NCBI RefSeq assembly: GCF_041200145.1
Contig: NZ_CP165734.1
Span: forward strand, 1 to 64,000
Origin: Bradyrhizobium sp. LLZ17
Lineage (GTDB): Bacteria; Pseudomonadota; Alphaproteobacteria; Rhizobiales; Xanthobacteraceae
DNA length: 64,000 nt
Direction: 5' to 3'
Shown: piece by piece, positions 45,719 to 54,092 of the stretch
Numbering within the stretch: position 1 is the stretch's first letter
How the letters are laid out: each line of letters opens with the position of its first letter
The notes under the pieces: generated by a model
Told to the model about the DNA's origin: nothing
The model's input: only the letters and a program-made list of their open reading frames with translations
Databases searched by the model: none
Made by a program: the position numbers and the translations under genes

Positions 45719-47161
45719 ATGGCGTCATTCCCGTCACCCCGATCGGAAGCTGAAGTCAATGCCGTTCTGGAGGAGTTTGAGCGGCGTCATCGGGTATTTG
45801 AGCTGACGATCGGCGGGATGTCGCTCTGGCGGATTCTTCGGTTCGAGATTTCGTTTACCATGCAAAATCTCGGGCTCTCGCGCCCGATGGCTTCGAAACG
45901 CGAAATATTGGCGAGTATGTTTTCCGCCGCCAGACAGCTTTTCGTGGCGCCGGGCGGCACTCAATATCTCGGAGCCACCATGAGTTCGGCCCTGCGCACG
46001 TTCGATCAGCGTGGATGGCACGACATCTACTTTGATCCGATCATCGATGCCATCGGTGGTGGCGAAAAGATGCTGTATGTCGACGCGCCCGGATTTGAGC
46101 AGCATGCCAGGCACGCATTTCGTCAGCCGGTTTTCAACGACACCTCCGTGGTGGCGTTGAGCGCCGTTCTGGGGCGCATCTTCGGCATCCGCGGCCATGA
46201 TGATGTATTCCAGGCGTTGTCACAAATCATCGCCAACGATCTCGGTCTCTCCGAATTCACGGCAGAACGAATTCGTCGCAAATACAGCGTTCTGATCTGG
46301 CGAAGCTGGCTCTATCGCATTGTTCTACGCCGGCTCCGGCCTGGGTGCGTCATGATACCGAACTCCGGACAGTTCGCGCTCTTTCTGGCTGCGCGCGCGC
46401 TGGGCATTCCCTTTGTCGAAATGCAACACGGCATTTTTAGCGAAAACCATCCGGATTCACTTCCGGCCGCAGCGCTCGAATTCGATCGAGACTCGATGCT
46501 ACTGCCGGATATCCTGACAGTCTACGGCTCGTGGTGGGGCGACCTGTTGAAGGATTCGGCGCTGGGCCGGCTTGGCCGGATTCGCGAGGTGGGCGCTTCG
46601 TGGATAGAGTCTGCGCGGGCCTTGCGCTTGCGTCAGTTCTCGACCGATCCGGACCGCCCCGTAGTGACACTGACCTCACAGGGAACCGGCGCGGAGCAAG
46701 TGGCTGATTTTATAGCAGCGTTCCTGAAACTGTATTCGGGAGCCCTGCTATTCAATATCCGGCTGCATCCGGGCTATGAGATCGGTACAAACCACTACGA
46801 CAGATTTTCCGACGATGAGCGGGTAAAGCTGTGGCCTGGGAATTCCAGGCCGGACACGTTCGAGATGATTGCCATGTCCGACCTGCATCTAAGCGTTTCC
46901 TCCGCGTGCCATTACGAAGCGCTTGGCATCGGCACGCCAACCGGTATTCTGGCGTTACCCGGACACGAGCTGGTGCTTGACCTTGCGAGGCGCAACAACG
47001 CCGCTCTGGTGGACAATCCCTCTGCGTTGGCCATGATGGTGAAGAAGCGTTCCTGGCCCCCCATATCGGACAGCATTTCGGATCAATATTTCCGTGGGGG
47101 CCATATTGACAATATACGGGCGCTTCTTTCCGAATGCCGCGATATGGAGAAGGTCAAGTGA
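45719..47161 (+). CDS. putative surface-polysaccharide transferase (GT-B/capsule-synthesis-like)
   Basis: This is a 480-residue soluble protein without clear family assignment. 'IPNSGQFALFLAARALGIPFVEMQHGIFSENHPDSLP' and the C-terminal 'FNIRLHPGYEIGTNHYD ... DLHLSVSSACHYEALGIGTPTGILAL' resemble capsule-polysaccharide or CDP-glycerol-transferase GT-B folds: an HxG turn, then an HP motif, and a site for donor binding. Its C-terminal logic matches the broken gene at 33495. It abuts the preceding dehydrogenase and its stop overlaps the HisH start (GTGA). It probably transfers or assembles the sugar made here. Confidence 0.6.
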   Translation: MASFPSPRSEAEVNAVLEEFERRHRVFELTIGGMSLWRILRFEISFTMQNLGLSRPMASKREILASMFSAARQLFVAPGGTQYLGATMSSALRTFDQRGWHDIYFDPIIDAIGGGEKMLYVDAPGFEQHARHAFRQPVFNDTSVVALSAVLGRIFGIRGHDDVFQALSQIIANDLGLSEFTAERIRRKYSVLIWRSWLYRIVLRRLRPGCVMIPNSGQFALFLAARALGIPFVEMQHGIFSENHPDSLPAAALEFDRDSMLLPDILTVYGSWWGDLLKDSALGRLGRIREVGASWIESARALRLRQFSTDPDRPVVTLTSQGTGAEQVADFIAAFLKLYSGALLFNIRLHPGYEIGTNHYDRFSDDERVKLWPGNSRPDTFEMIAMSDLHLSVSSACHYEALGIGTPTGILALPGHELVLDLARRNNAALVDNPSALAMMVKKRSWPPISDSISDQYFRGGHIDNIRALLSECRDMEKVK

Positions 47162-47775
47162 TTACGATCATCGATTATGGGACCAGCAACCTCGGATCGA
47201 TGCAAAACATGCTCAAGAAGATCGGTGCACCGTCCAGGATTGCGGCATCGCCAAATGATCTTGACGGGGCCACCAAGATCATTGTGCCCGGGGTCGGTTC
47301 CTTCGATGCGGGCATGGGCAAATTGCGCGCATCCGGCATGATCCCGGTGCTGAATCAAAAGGCGCTTGTCGACAGGATTCCAACCCTCGGAGTCTGCCTC
47401 GGGATGCAATTGATGACAGAGCGCAGTGAGGAGGGAGTGCTGTCCGGTCTCGGCTGGATCGAGGCAGAAGCCGTCCGGTTCGATCAGAAGGCGGATCCCG
47501 GTCTCAAGGTCCCGCATATGGGCTGGAACGAAGTCGTTCCGGCCAAGGCGTCCGCACTCACCGCGAATTTCCCGGCCGAGACGCGGTTCTATTTTGCCCA
47601 TTCGTATCATGTGAAGTGCAAGGTGGTGGACGACGTCCTGCTCGGAGTGTCGTATGGCGCCGGTACATTCACCGCGGCATTCGCGCGGGGTAACTTGTTC
47701 GGTGCTCAGTTTCACCCGGAAAAGAGCCACCGGTTCGGAATGGCATTCCTCAGGAATTTTGTAGAGCGATGCTGA
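47158..47775 (+). CDS. hisH: HisH-like glutamine amidotransferase (acetamidino set 1)
   Basis: This is a 205-residue class I glutamine amidotransferase: ITIIDYGTSNLGSMQNMLKKIG, nucleophile Cys80 in GVCLGMQ, and the HPEKSH motif near residue 186 carrying His/Glu. It releases ammonia from glutamine. GTG at 47158 overlaps the previous stop. It overlaps HisF (set 1) by seven bases. In sugar loci this HisH homologue (WbuY type) delivers ammonia through a HisF homologue to the N-acetyl sugar amidotransferase WbuX, not to histidine synthesis. Confidence 0.88.
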   Translation: MITIIDYGTSNLGSMQNMLKKIGAPSRIAASPNDLDGATKIIVPGVGSFDAGMGKLRASGMIPVLNQKALVDRIPTLGVCLGMQLMTERSEEGVLSGLGWIEAEAVRFDQKADPGLKVPHMGWNEVVPAKASALTANFPAETRFYFAHSYHVKCKVVDDVLLGVSYGAGTFTAAFARGNLFGAQFHPEKSHRFGMAFLRNFVERC

Positions 47776-48530
47776 AGACCCGCGTCATTCCCGCGCTGCT
47801 GCTGCGTGGTGCCGGACTTGTGAAGACAACCGCGTTCAAGAGTCCGGTCTACGTTGGGGATCCGATCAATGCGATCAGGATATTCAACGAAAAGGAAGTC
47901 GACGAACTCGTCCTGCTCGATATTGCGGCCTCGCGCACCGGCAGGGGACCCGCATTCAGCACCATCGAAAGCATCGCCAGCGAATGTTTCATGCCGGTCG
48001 CTTATGGCGGAGGAATAAGCTCCGTCGAGCAGGTGCGAAGAATATTGGGGTTAGGTGTCGAGAAAGTTGTCATCAATGCTGCCGCGCTGGCCGATCCGCA
48101 AATCGTGCGCGCAACAGCGGATGAATTCGGCAGTCAGGCGATCGTCGTTTCGATTGATGTCAAACGCAAGCTGCTGGGCCGCTACGAGGTTTATGGCGAC
48201 AGCGGCACCAGGTCTACGGGGCACGAGCCGGCTGCGTACGCCAGGATGATGGCGGATCTTGGTGCCGGCGAAATTCTCCTGACCGCGATCGATCGCGACG
48301 GCACAATGAAAGGTTACGACATCGAGCTGGTGTCTAAGGTCGCTTCGGCGGTGAGCATTCCCGTCATAGCTTCCGGCGGCGCGGGCACGATCGCCGATTT
48401 CGGCGTTGCGTCGAAACATGGCGGCGCCGCGGCGGTGGCTGCGGGAGCGATGTTTGTGTTTCACGGCCCCCACCGCGCCGTGCTCATCACCTATCCCTCG
48501 CATGCCGAACTCTCCGCGGTCCTCAGTTGA
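47769..48530 (+). CDS. hisF: HisF-like acetamidino-modification protein (set 1), Asp11 lost
   Basis: This 253-residue TIM barrel is close to HisF: 'PVAYGGGISS', 'SQAIVVSIDVKR' (Asp equivalent to D130), 'GEILLTAIDRDGTMKGYD', 'ASGGAGTI'. The N-terminal strand reads RVIPALLLRGAGLVK where true HisF has CLDV, so the catalytic Asp11 is Leu. This would abolish imidazole-glycerol-phosphate cyclase activity but not the ammonia tunnel. It fits the AglZ/WbuZ-type paralogues of surface-sugar amidination. It is coupled to HisH; WbuX set 1 follows after 139 bp. Confidence 0.87.
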   Translation: MLKTRVIPALLLRGAGLVKTTAFKSPVYVGDPINAIRIFNEKEVDELVLLDIAASRTGRGPAFSTIESIASECFMPVAYGGGISSVEQVRRILGLGVEKVVINAAALADPQIVRATADEFGSQAIVVSIDVKRKLLGRYEVYGDSGTRSTGHEPAAYARMMADLGAGEILLTAIDRDGTMKGYDIELVSKVASAVSIPVIASGGAGTIADFGVASKHGGAAAVAAGAMFVFHGPHRAVLITYPSHAELSAVLS

Positions 48531-48669
48531 AAGGGACGCGCGCAAGATTGCCGCGATGAGTTCGAGCTCCTCCAGATAGTCCAAATCGGTATTTCTCGAA
48601 GTGCCGGATTTGCTTTAAGCAGGGTGCGCCGCAATGAAGTCCGGCCATGTGTTCAAGAGGACCTAGAGA

Positions 48670-49776
48670 GTGACAGTCTGCACGAGATGCATCATGGATA
48701 CGACCGATCCGGACATCTCTTTCGATGCGGCGGGTGTCTGTAATCATTGCCACCGCTATGAGGAGGTCGCCCGTCAGCGGATCATTCCGGCGGGACAGCG
48801 CCAGGAGCGTCTCGCGCAACTGGTTGCCGAAGTGAAAAGGGCGGGAGAAGGAAAGCCTTACGACTGCGTTATTGGGGTGAGTGGAGGCGTGGACAGCACC
48901 TATGTGGCGTGGGTAGTGAAGGATCTGGGATTGCGCCCGCTGGCGGTCCATCTTGACAATGGCTGGAATTCCGAACTTGCCGTCGCCAATATCGAGAAGA
49001 CTCTCAACAAGCTTGGCATCGATCTCTATACCCATGTCATCGATTGGGAAGAGTTTCAGAATTTGCAGATTTCATTTCTTAAGGCGTCGACGCCCGACGG
49101 CGAGGTGCCAACAGATCATGCGATTTTCGCGCTGTTGTATAAGATCGCCGCGAAGCAGGGGCTGAAGCATGTCATCACCGGCACCAACGTGATCTCCGAA
49201 GCGATCCTTCCGGAGAAATGGGGGTACGGATATTTCGACTGGTCCTACGTGAAGGATGTTCACCGCCGTTTTGGTTCGGCGAGGCTTTCAACCTATCCTC
49301 ATTTCTCTTTGCTACATTTGTTTTACTACGTATTTCTTCGCCGCATCCGCATGGTGTCGGTGCTCAATTTCATCGACTACAACAAGAACCAGGCGATGGA
49401 CATCCTCAAGAACGAACTCGGCTGGGTGTATTACGGCGGCAAGCACTATGAATCGATCTACACCCGCTTTTACCAGGCTTATTTGCTGCCGCGTAAGTTC
49501 GACATTGACAAGCGCAAGGCGCACTATTCGAATCTCGTCCTGTCCGGCCAGATGACACGGCCCGACGCGCTCGATGCAATGAAAGCGCCGGTTTATCCCG
49601 CCAATCTTCTGGAGGAGGACCGTCAATACGTCATCAAGAAGCTCAATCTGGATGGGCAGCAGTTCGAAGAAATCATGAGCCTGCCACGTAAGACGTTTCT
49701 GGACTATAAAAACAACCGCAATGTGTTTGCCTTTGCGAAACGACTTGTGAATTCGTCGCGGCGGCTGATCGGGTAG
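48670..49776 (+). CDS. N-acetyl sugar amidotransferase (WbuX/WbpG/PseA family, set 1)
   Basis: This 368-residue protein has an N-terminal zinc-ribbon pair (Cys4, Cys7, Cys24, Cys27 in CTRCIMDTTDP...VCNHC) and the PP-loop SGGVDS at residues 71-76. 'HLDNGWNSELAVANIEKTLNKLG' and 'ITGTNVISEAI' follow. It activates the acyl oxygen of a sugar N-acetyl group with ATP and substitutes ammonia, giving an acetamidino group. GTG is the start. With the HisH-HisF genes upstream it forms a complete set in the order HisH-HisF-WbuX. The target sugar is not evident. Confidence 0.9.
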   Translation: MTVCTRCIMDTTDPDISFDAAGVCNHCHRYEEVARQRIIPAGQRQERLAQLVAEVKRAGEGKPYDCVIGVSGGVDSTYVAWVVKDLGLRPLAVHLDNGWNSELAVANIEKTLNKLGIDLYTHVIDWEEFQNLQISFLKASTPDGEVPTDHAIFALLYKIAAKQGLKHVITGTNVISEAILPEKWGYGYFDWSYVKDVHRRFGSARLSTYPHFSLLHLFYYVFLRRIRMVSVLNFIDYNKNQAMDILKNELGWVYYGGKHYESIYTRFYQAYLLPRKFDIDKRKAHYSNLVLSGQMTRPDALDAMKAPVYPANLLEEDRQYVIKKLNLDGQQFEEIMSLPRKTFLDYKNNRNVFAFAKRLVNSSRRLIG

Positions 49777-49881
49777 CGTGAAAGACTTTCAGAACCAGCT
49801 TGGGTTCGCAAAACGCTGCGTTGGTCGGCTCCCGCACCGTTGGCGATCTGCGCGTGGGCTGGCGTTGGCGAAAATCGTGTC

Positions 49882-51093
49882 ATGAGAGTCCTCTATATCC
49901 ATATGACAGGAGCTTTTGCCGGTGGTTGTCGCAGCCTTTACGAGGTCGTGCGCGCGTTGCCAGCGGGCGCCGTTGAACCGGTGTTCGTCGCGCCAAGAGG
50001 CAGCATTCATGCCTTCCTATCCAGACTCGGGGAAATGATCGAGACGGCCGGGATCAGCCAGTTCGACAACACGCGGTACGGTTACTATCGCGGACTGCGC
50101 TGGCTGGTTCTGCTTCGCGAGATCGCTTTCGTTCCGTCGACGATCGCGGGGCTGCTGCGGGCCCGCCGTCAATGGAAATCCGTCGATCTGATCCACATCA
50201 ATGAGATAACCGGCTTGCTGCCGTGGTTGCTTGCCAGGTGCCTGTTTGAGGTGCCGGTCGTCGTGCACGTTCGTTCGGTGGTCAGGGATGACCGGAAATC
50301 GCTTCGAACCAGCTGGATCTCACGAATGTTACGTGACCGGGCCAGCGCCGTCATTGCCATCGACGAAAATGTGCGAGCCAGTCTGCCGCCGGACCTGCAG
50401 GTCGATGTCATTCACAATTCGCTGTCGCTGGATCCTCCCGAGAAGTCGGCCGCCACGCTGGCATACCAGCTCAAGTTGAGGCCGGAAGCATTCAAGGTTG
50501 GATTCGTCGGCAATCTATTGCGTGTGAAAGGCATTTTCGAACTGATTGAGGCCGCGCGACTGACGCGGGATCGCGGCCTCAATCTCGAATTTCTCATCGT
50601 CGGTGGTGATGCGAGCGGCTCCGATTCGTTGATGGCCCGTATTCTGAACCGGCTGGGGATCGGACAGGACGTGGGCACCGAGGTAAAGGCCAAGATCGAG
50701 GAGTATGGGTTGGCCGATCGCGTTCACATGGTTGGCTTTATGGCAAACATTGCGCAGGCCTATGCCTGCATGGACGTTCTATGCTTTCCTTCGCACTATG
50801 ACGCGCCTGGCCGCCCGATCTTCGAGGCCGCGTTTCTCGGGGTTCCCAGCATCGCCGCGGTCAGGAAGCCGCTGGCGGACACGTTGGTCCATGGCGTGAC
50901 CGGGTTGGCGGTTCCGCCGCATGATGCCGAGGCCTTGGCGGATGCCATCGCCAAGGTCGCGTCCGACCGGGCGCTGGCGGCGCGGATGGGCGAGGCGGCC
51001 TATCAGATGGCGGTATCCAATTTCCAGGCCGTCAAGAACGCTGCCAAGCTCCTAGATGTCTACAAGCGGGTGACCGGGGCGTCTCGCGCCTAA
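49882..51093 (+). CDS. glycosyltransferase family 4 protein
   Basis: This 403-residue GT-B transferase reads MRVLYIHMTGAFAGGCRSLYEVVRAL, 'DLIHINEITGLLPWLLARC', 'VGFVGNLLRVKGIFELIEAARLTRD', and the C-terminal EX7E-type donor site in 'CFPSHYDAPGRPIFEAAFLGVPSIAA'. It would add one sugar to a lipid-linked oligosaccharide. It sits between the two amidination sets. The ATG at 49882 starts the Rossmann fold and is preferred over 49840. A long inverted repeat follows it. Confidence 0.9.
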   Translation: MRVLYIHMTGAFAGGCRSLYEVVRALPAGAVEPVFVAPRGSIHAFLSRLGEMIETAGISQFDNTRYGYYRGLRWLVLLREIAFVPSTIAGLLRARRQWKSVDLIHINEITGLLPWLLARCLFEVPVVVHVRSVVRDDRKSLRTSWISRMLRDRASAVIAIDENVRASLPPDLQVDVIHNSLSLDPPEKSAATLAYQLKLRPEAFKVGFVGNLLRVKGIFELIEAARLTRDRGLNLEFLIVGGDASGSDSLMARILNRLGIGQDVGTEVKAKIEEYGLADRVHMVGFMANIAQAYACMDVLCFPSHYDAPGRPIFEAAFLGVPSIAAVRKPLADTLVHGVTGLAVPPHDAEALADAIAKVASDRALAARMGEAAYQMAVSNFQAVKNAAKLLDVYKRVTGASRA

Positions 51094-51143
51094 AGGCGGG
51101 TTGCAAAGCCAGCGCTGCGGTCCCGCTTCTCACGCCTGCCCGT

Positions 51144-51217
51144 GGAAAAACCAGCTAAAGCCCTAGATCATTGAGCAAAATCGGCTATTTTGCTCCGCAA
51201 TAATCATTGGTTTTTCC
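51144..51217. repeat. nested inverted repeats
   Basis: The outer arms GGAAAAACCA (51144-51153) and TGGTTTTTCC (51208-51217) are perfect 10-bp complements. Inside is a perfect hairpin GAGCAAAAT-CGGCT-ATTTTGCTC (51173-51195). Two nested perfect palindromes lie in a 236-bp intergenic region between the glycosyltransferase and the second WbuX gene. It may be a terminator or regulatory element separating two operons, or a relic of a small mobile element. Confidence 0.75.
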
Positions 51218-51329
51218 GTCTCCAATGGCTTAAGAAGCCGCTCAATCCCGAAATCTGGTGGAGCTTGCGACCGGATGGTTGTTGGCTGCGGACAGACGGC
51301 TTCGACGCTGGCGAGTTAGAGGTTCCCGC

Positions 51330-52646
51330 ATGGACAAGATTCAGGCCCCCCAAAACGTAGACAAGTCGCTCTTTGCGCCGGACGCCACTAATCTGAGCAC
51401 CCGGTTCGGCCTTCCAAAGAAGGTGGTGTTCTGCAAGCGTTGTGTCATTTCGAACCAGCGGCCGAATTCGGCGGTCGAGTACGCCCACACCAAGGAAACG
51501 CAGAAGAAGACCATCTTTTTTGACGCCGAAGGCATCTGCGACGCCTGCCGCTTTGCCGAGAAGAAGAACGCGACCATCGATTGGGACGAGCGGGAAAGCC
51601 AGTTGCGCGACCTGCTCGACCAACATCGCAGCCGCGACGGCAAGTATGATTGCATCCTGCCGGGATCGGGAGGCAAGGACAGCTTTTATGCCTCCCACAT
51701 CCTACGCAACAAATACGGCATGCACCCGCTCACGGTCACCTGGGCGCCGCACATCTATACCGACTGGGGTTGGAAGAACTTCCAGAGCTGGATACACGCC
51801 GGCCACGACAACATGTTGATGACACCCAACGGACGCGTGCATCGGCTGCTGACTCGGCTCGCAGTCGATCTCTTGTTCCACCCGTTCCAGGCGTTCATGT
51901 TTGGACAGAAGTCGCTGGCGCCCAAGATGGCGCTCCTGCACAAAATACCTCTGGTGATCTACGGCGAGAACGAAGCCGAATACGGCAATCCGATCGGCGA
52001 TACTGATACTGCCAAGCGCGACTGGTCCTACTTCACCTCTGATGACCAATCGAAAATCTATCTCGGCGGCGTTTCGATCTCCGACCTGAAGAACCAGTTC
52101 GGGGTGGAGCATCAGGACTTGCTGCCCTATCTGCCCGCCGATCCCAACGAGATCGAGCGGCAGAAGGTCGAGGTGCATTATCTCGGCTATTATTTGAAAT
52201 GGCATCCGCAGAGCTGTTACTACTACGCGGTCGAGCACGGCGGGTTTCAAGCTTCGCCGGAGCGAACGCCGGGTACCTACAGCAAGTACAACAGCATCGA
52301 CGATCGCATCGATGACTTCCACTACTACACCACCGGGGTCAAGTTCGGCATCGGTCGTGCGAGCTACGACGCCTCGCAGGAAATTCGATCCGGCGACATC
52401 AATCGCGAGGAGGGCGTCGCGCTAGTCAAGCGCTTCGATCACGAATACCCGTCACGCTTTGCCGACGAGATCTTCCGCTATCTGAGCATTCCCGAAAAGG
52501 AGTTCCCGGAGGCGAGTAAGATGTTCGAGAGCCCGATCATGACCGAGCAGTATTTTGCTCGCCTTGCCGACAGTTTTCGCTCCCCCAATCTGTGGAAGTG
52601 GGTCGGCAACAACTGGCAATTGCGTCATGCGGTGTGGGAAGAGTAG
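51330..52646 (+). CDS. N-acetyl sugar amidotransferase (WbuX/WbpG/PseA family, set 2)
   Basis: This 438-residue protein has CKRCVISNQRP...ICDAC cysteine pairs and the PP-loop SGGKDS at residues 113-118 (in LPGSGGKDSFYASH). The WbuX-type features 'VTWAPHIYTDWGWKNFQSWIHAGHDNM', 'YGENEAEYGN' and 'GFQASPERTPGTYSKYNSIDDRIDDFHYY' follow. It is clearly a different subgroup from set 1 (longer, with other motifs). It is probably the amidinating enzyme for a nonulosonic or diamino sugar, since it heads the legionaminic-type cluster. Confidence 0.9.
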   Translation: MDKIQAPQNVDKSLFAPDATNLSTRFGLPKKVVFCKRCVISNQRPNSAVEYAHTKETQKKTIFFDAEGICDACRFAEKKNATIDWDERESQLRDLLDQHRSRDGKYDCILPGSGGKDSFYASHILRNKYGMHPLTVTWAPHIYTDWGWKNFQSWIHAGHDNMLMTPNGRVHRLLTRLAVDLLFHPFQAFMFGQKSLAPKMALLHKIPLVIYGENEAEYGNPIGDTDTAKRDWSYFTSDDQSKIYLGGVSISDLKNQFGVEHQDLLPYLPADPNEIERQKVEVHYLGYYLKWHPQSCYYYAVEHGGFQASPERTPGTYSKYNSIDDRIDDFHYYTTGVKFGIGRASYDASQEIRSGDINREEGVALVKRFDHEYPSRFADEIFRYLSIPEKEFPEASKMFESPIMTEQYFARLADSFRSPNLWKWVGNNWQLRHAVWEE

Positions 52647-52671
52647 GGTCAGGTCTGGCAGGTCATCCGAC

Positions 52672-53433
52672 GTGAGCAACCTCAGAATCATTCCTCGGCT
52701 GGACATCAAGGGGAAAAACCTCATCAAGGGTGTCCAGCTCGAGGGTCTGCGGGTCATGGGAGACCCGCAGGAGTTCGCGCTTGACTATTACCGCGCCGGC
52801 GCCGACGAACTGGTCTACATGGACATTGTCGCCAGCCTTTACGGGCGGAACAACCTGAGCGACATCATCCGGCGGGCCGCTGACCAGGTTTTCATTCCCA
52901 TAACCGTCGGGGGTGGGATTCGCTCGGTCGATGATGCCAGGCACATCCTGAGGTCGGGGGCCGACAAGGTTGCCATCAACACGGCCGCCATCGCCCGTCC
53001 AGAGCTCATCGGTGAAGTTGCGCGCCATTTTGGCTCCCAGGCCATGGTTTTGTCGATTGAGGCCAAGCAGGTCGGCCAGGGCAAATGGGAGGCCTACACC
53101 GACAATGGAAGGGAACGGACGGGATTGGACGTCATGCAATGGGTCCGGCGCGGCGTGGAAATGGGGGCCGGCGAGATTCTGTTGACCTCGGTTGACAGGG
53201 AAGGCACCCGAAAGGGGTTCGACATCGATTTGGTTAGCCAGGTCAGCAAGCTCGCAACGGTTCCTGTCATCGCCAGCGGTGGTATGGGGAGCATCCAGGA
53301 CTTCCTGAAGGTGGCCGAATCGGCCCGGCCCGACGCGATTTCTATGGCCGACACCTTGCACTATAAGCGCGTGCAATTGGGAGAGATCCGGGCTGCCGCG
53401 CTGAAGGCCGGATTGGCTGTCAGGCAGGTTTAA
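52672..53433 (+). CDS. hisF: HisF-like acetamidino-modification protein (set 2), Asp130 to Glu
   Basis: This 253-residue TIM barrel keeps IIPRLDIKG (Asp equivalent to D11), 'ITVGGGIRSVDDARHILRSGADKVAINTAA' and 'ASGGMGSI'. At the D130 position it reads 'AMVLSIEAKQVG', so the catalytic Asp is Glu. 'LLTSVDREGTRKGFD' keeps D176. The changed catalytic residue again argues against histidine synthesis and for the WbuZ/AglZ-type role. GTG at 52672; the stop overlaps the HisH ATG by one base. Confidence 0.88.
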   Translation: MSNLRIIPRLDIKGKNLIKGVQLEGLRVMGDPQEFALDYYRAGADELVYMDIVASLYGRNNLSDIIRRAADQVFIPITVGGGIRSVDDARHILRSGADKVAINTAAIARPELIGEVARHFGSQAMVLSIEAKQVGQGKWEAYTDNGRERTGLDVMQWVRRGVEMGAGEILLTSVDREGTRKGFDIDLVSQVSKLATVPVIASGGMGSIQDFLKVAESARPDAISMADTLHYKRVQLGEIRAAALKAGLAVRQV

Positions 53434-54077
53434 TGGGCACGAAGATCACATTGCTCGACTACGGCATGTGCAACATGCTGAATGTTGCCCGCGCGCTGGA
53501 GCACGCGGGCGCCGACGTCCATGTCACCGAAGACCCGAAGGATGCCGTGGCGGCCGAACGGCTGGTGGTTCCCGGGGTCGGTGCGTTTTCCGAATGCATG
53601 CGAGCGGTCAACCGTCTTGGCCACGGCGAAGCCATCCACCAATTCGTCAGGTCCGGGCGTCCGATGCTAGGCATCTGCGTCGGCATGCAGATTCTGTTCG
53701 ATGTGAGCGAGGAATTCGGCGAAACGCCTGGCCTCGGTATTCTGCCCGGACGCGTGCGGATGATTCCCAACACCAACACCGATGGCGTCTCGCAGCGCGT
53801 ACCGCATATCGGCTGGAATCATCTGATCGAGCCGCAGGCAGGCCGCAGCTGGGAAAAAACCTTGCTTGAGCCCTTTGGCAATGAAGGCCCTGCAGTCTAC
53901 TTTGTCCATTCGTTTGCCGCCCAGCCGGCGAATGACTATGACCGGCTTGCCGATTGCGACTACGGCGGTCACCGCATCAGTGCGATGGTCAAACGCGACA
54001 ATGTCACCGCAACCCAATTCCATCCCGAGCGTAGCGGAACAGTGGGGTTGCGCATGCTGAAACAATTCCTCTCGTGA
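53433..54077 (+). CDS. hisH: HisH-like glutamine amidotransferase (acetamidino set 2)
   Basis: This 214-residue class I glutaminase reads ITLLDYGMCNMLNVARALEHAG, nucleophile Cys in GICVGMQ, 'VPHIGWNHL', 'AVYFVHSF' and FHPERSG. It supplies ammonia to the HisF/WbuX set 2. The gene order WbuX-HisF-HisH is the reverse of set 1, so the two sets did not arise by simple tandem duplication. It precedes the cytidylyltransferase by 15 bp. Confidence 0.88.
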   Translation: MGTKITLLDYGMCNMLNVARALEHAGADVHVTEDPKDAVAAERLVVPGVGAFSECMRAVNRLGHGEAIHQFVRSGRPMLGICVGMQILFDVSEEFGETPGLGILPGRVRMIPNTNTDGVSQRVPHIGWNHLIEPQAGRSWEKTLLEPFGNEGPAVYFVHSFAAQPANDYDRLADCDYGGHRISAMVKRDNVTATQFHPERSGTVGLRMLKQFLS

Positions 54078-54092
54078 TAGCGGGGTTCGCAC

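Noticed and set aside
47158..54077. Interpretation of the HisH/HisF genes as histidine biosynthesis
   Set aside because: No other his genes, catalytic Asp substitutions in both HisF proteins, and linkage to WbuX and sugar genes point to surface-sugar amidination.
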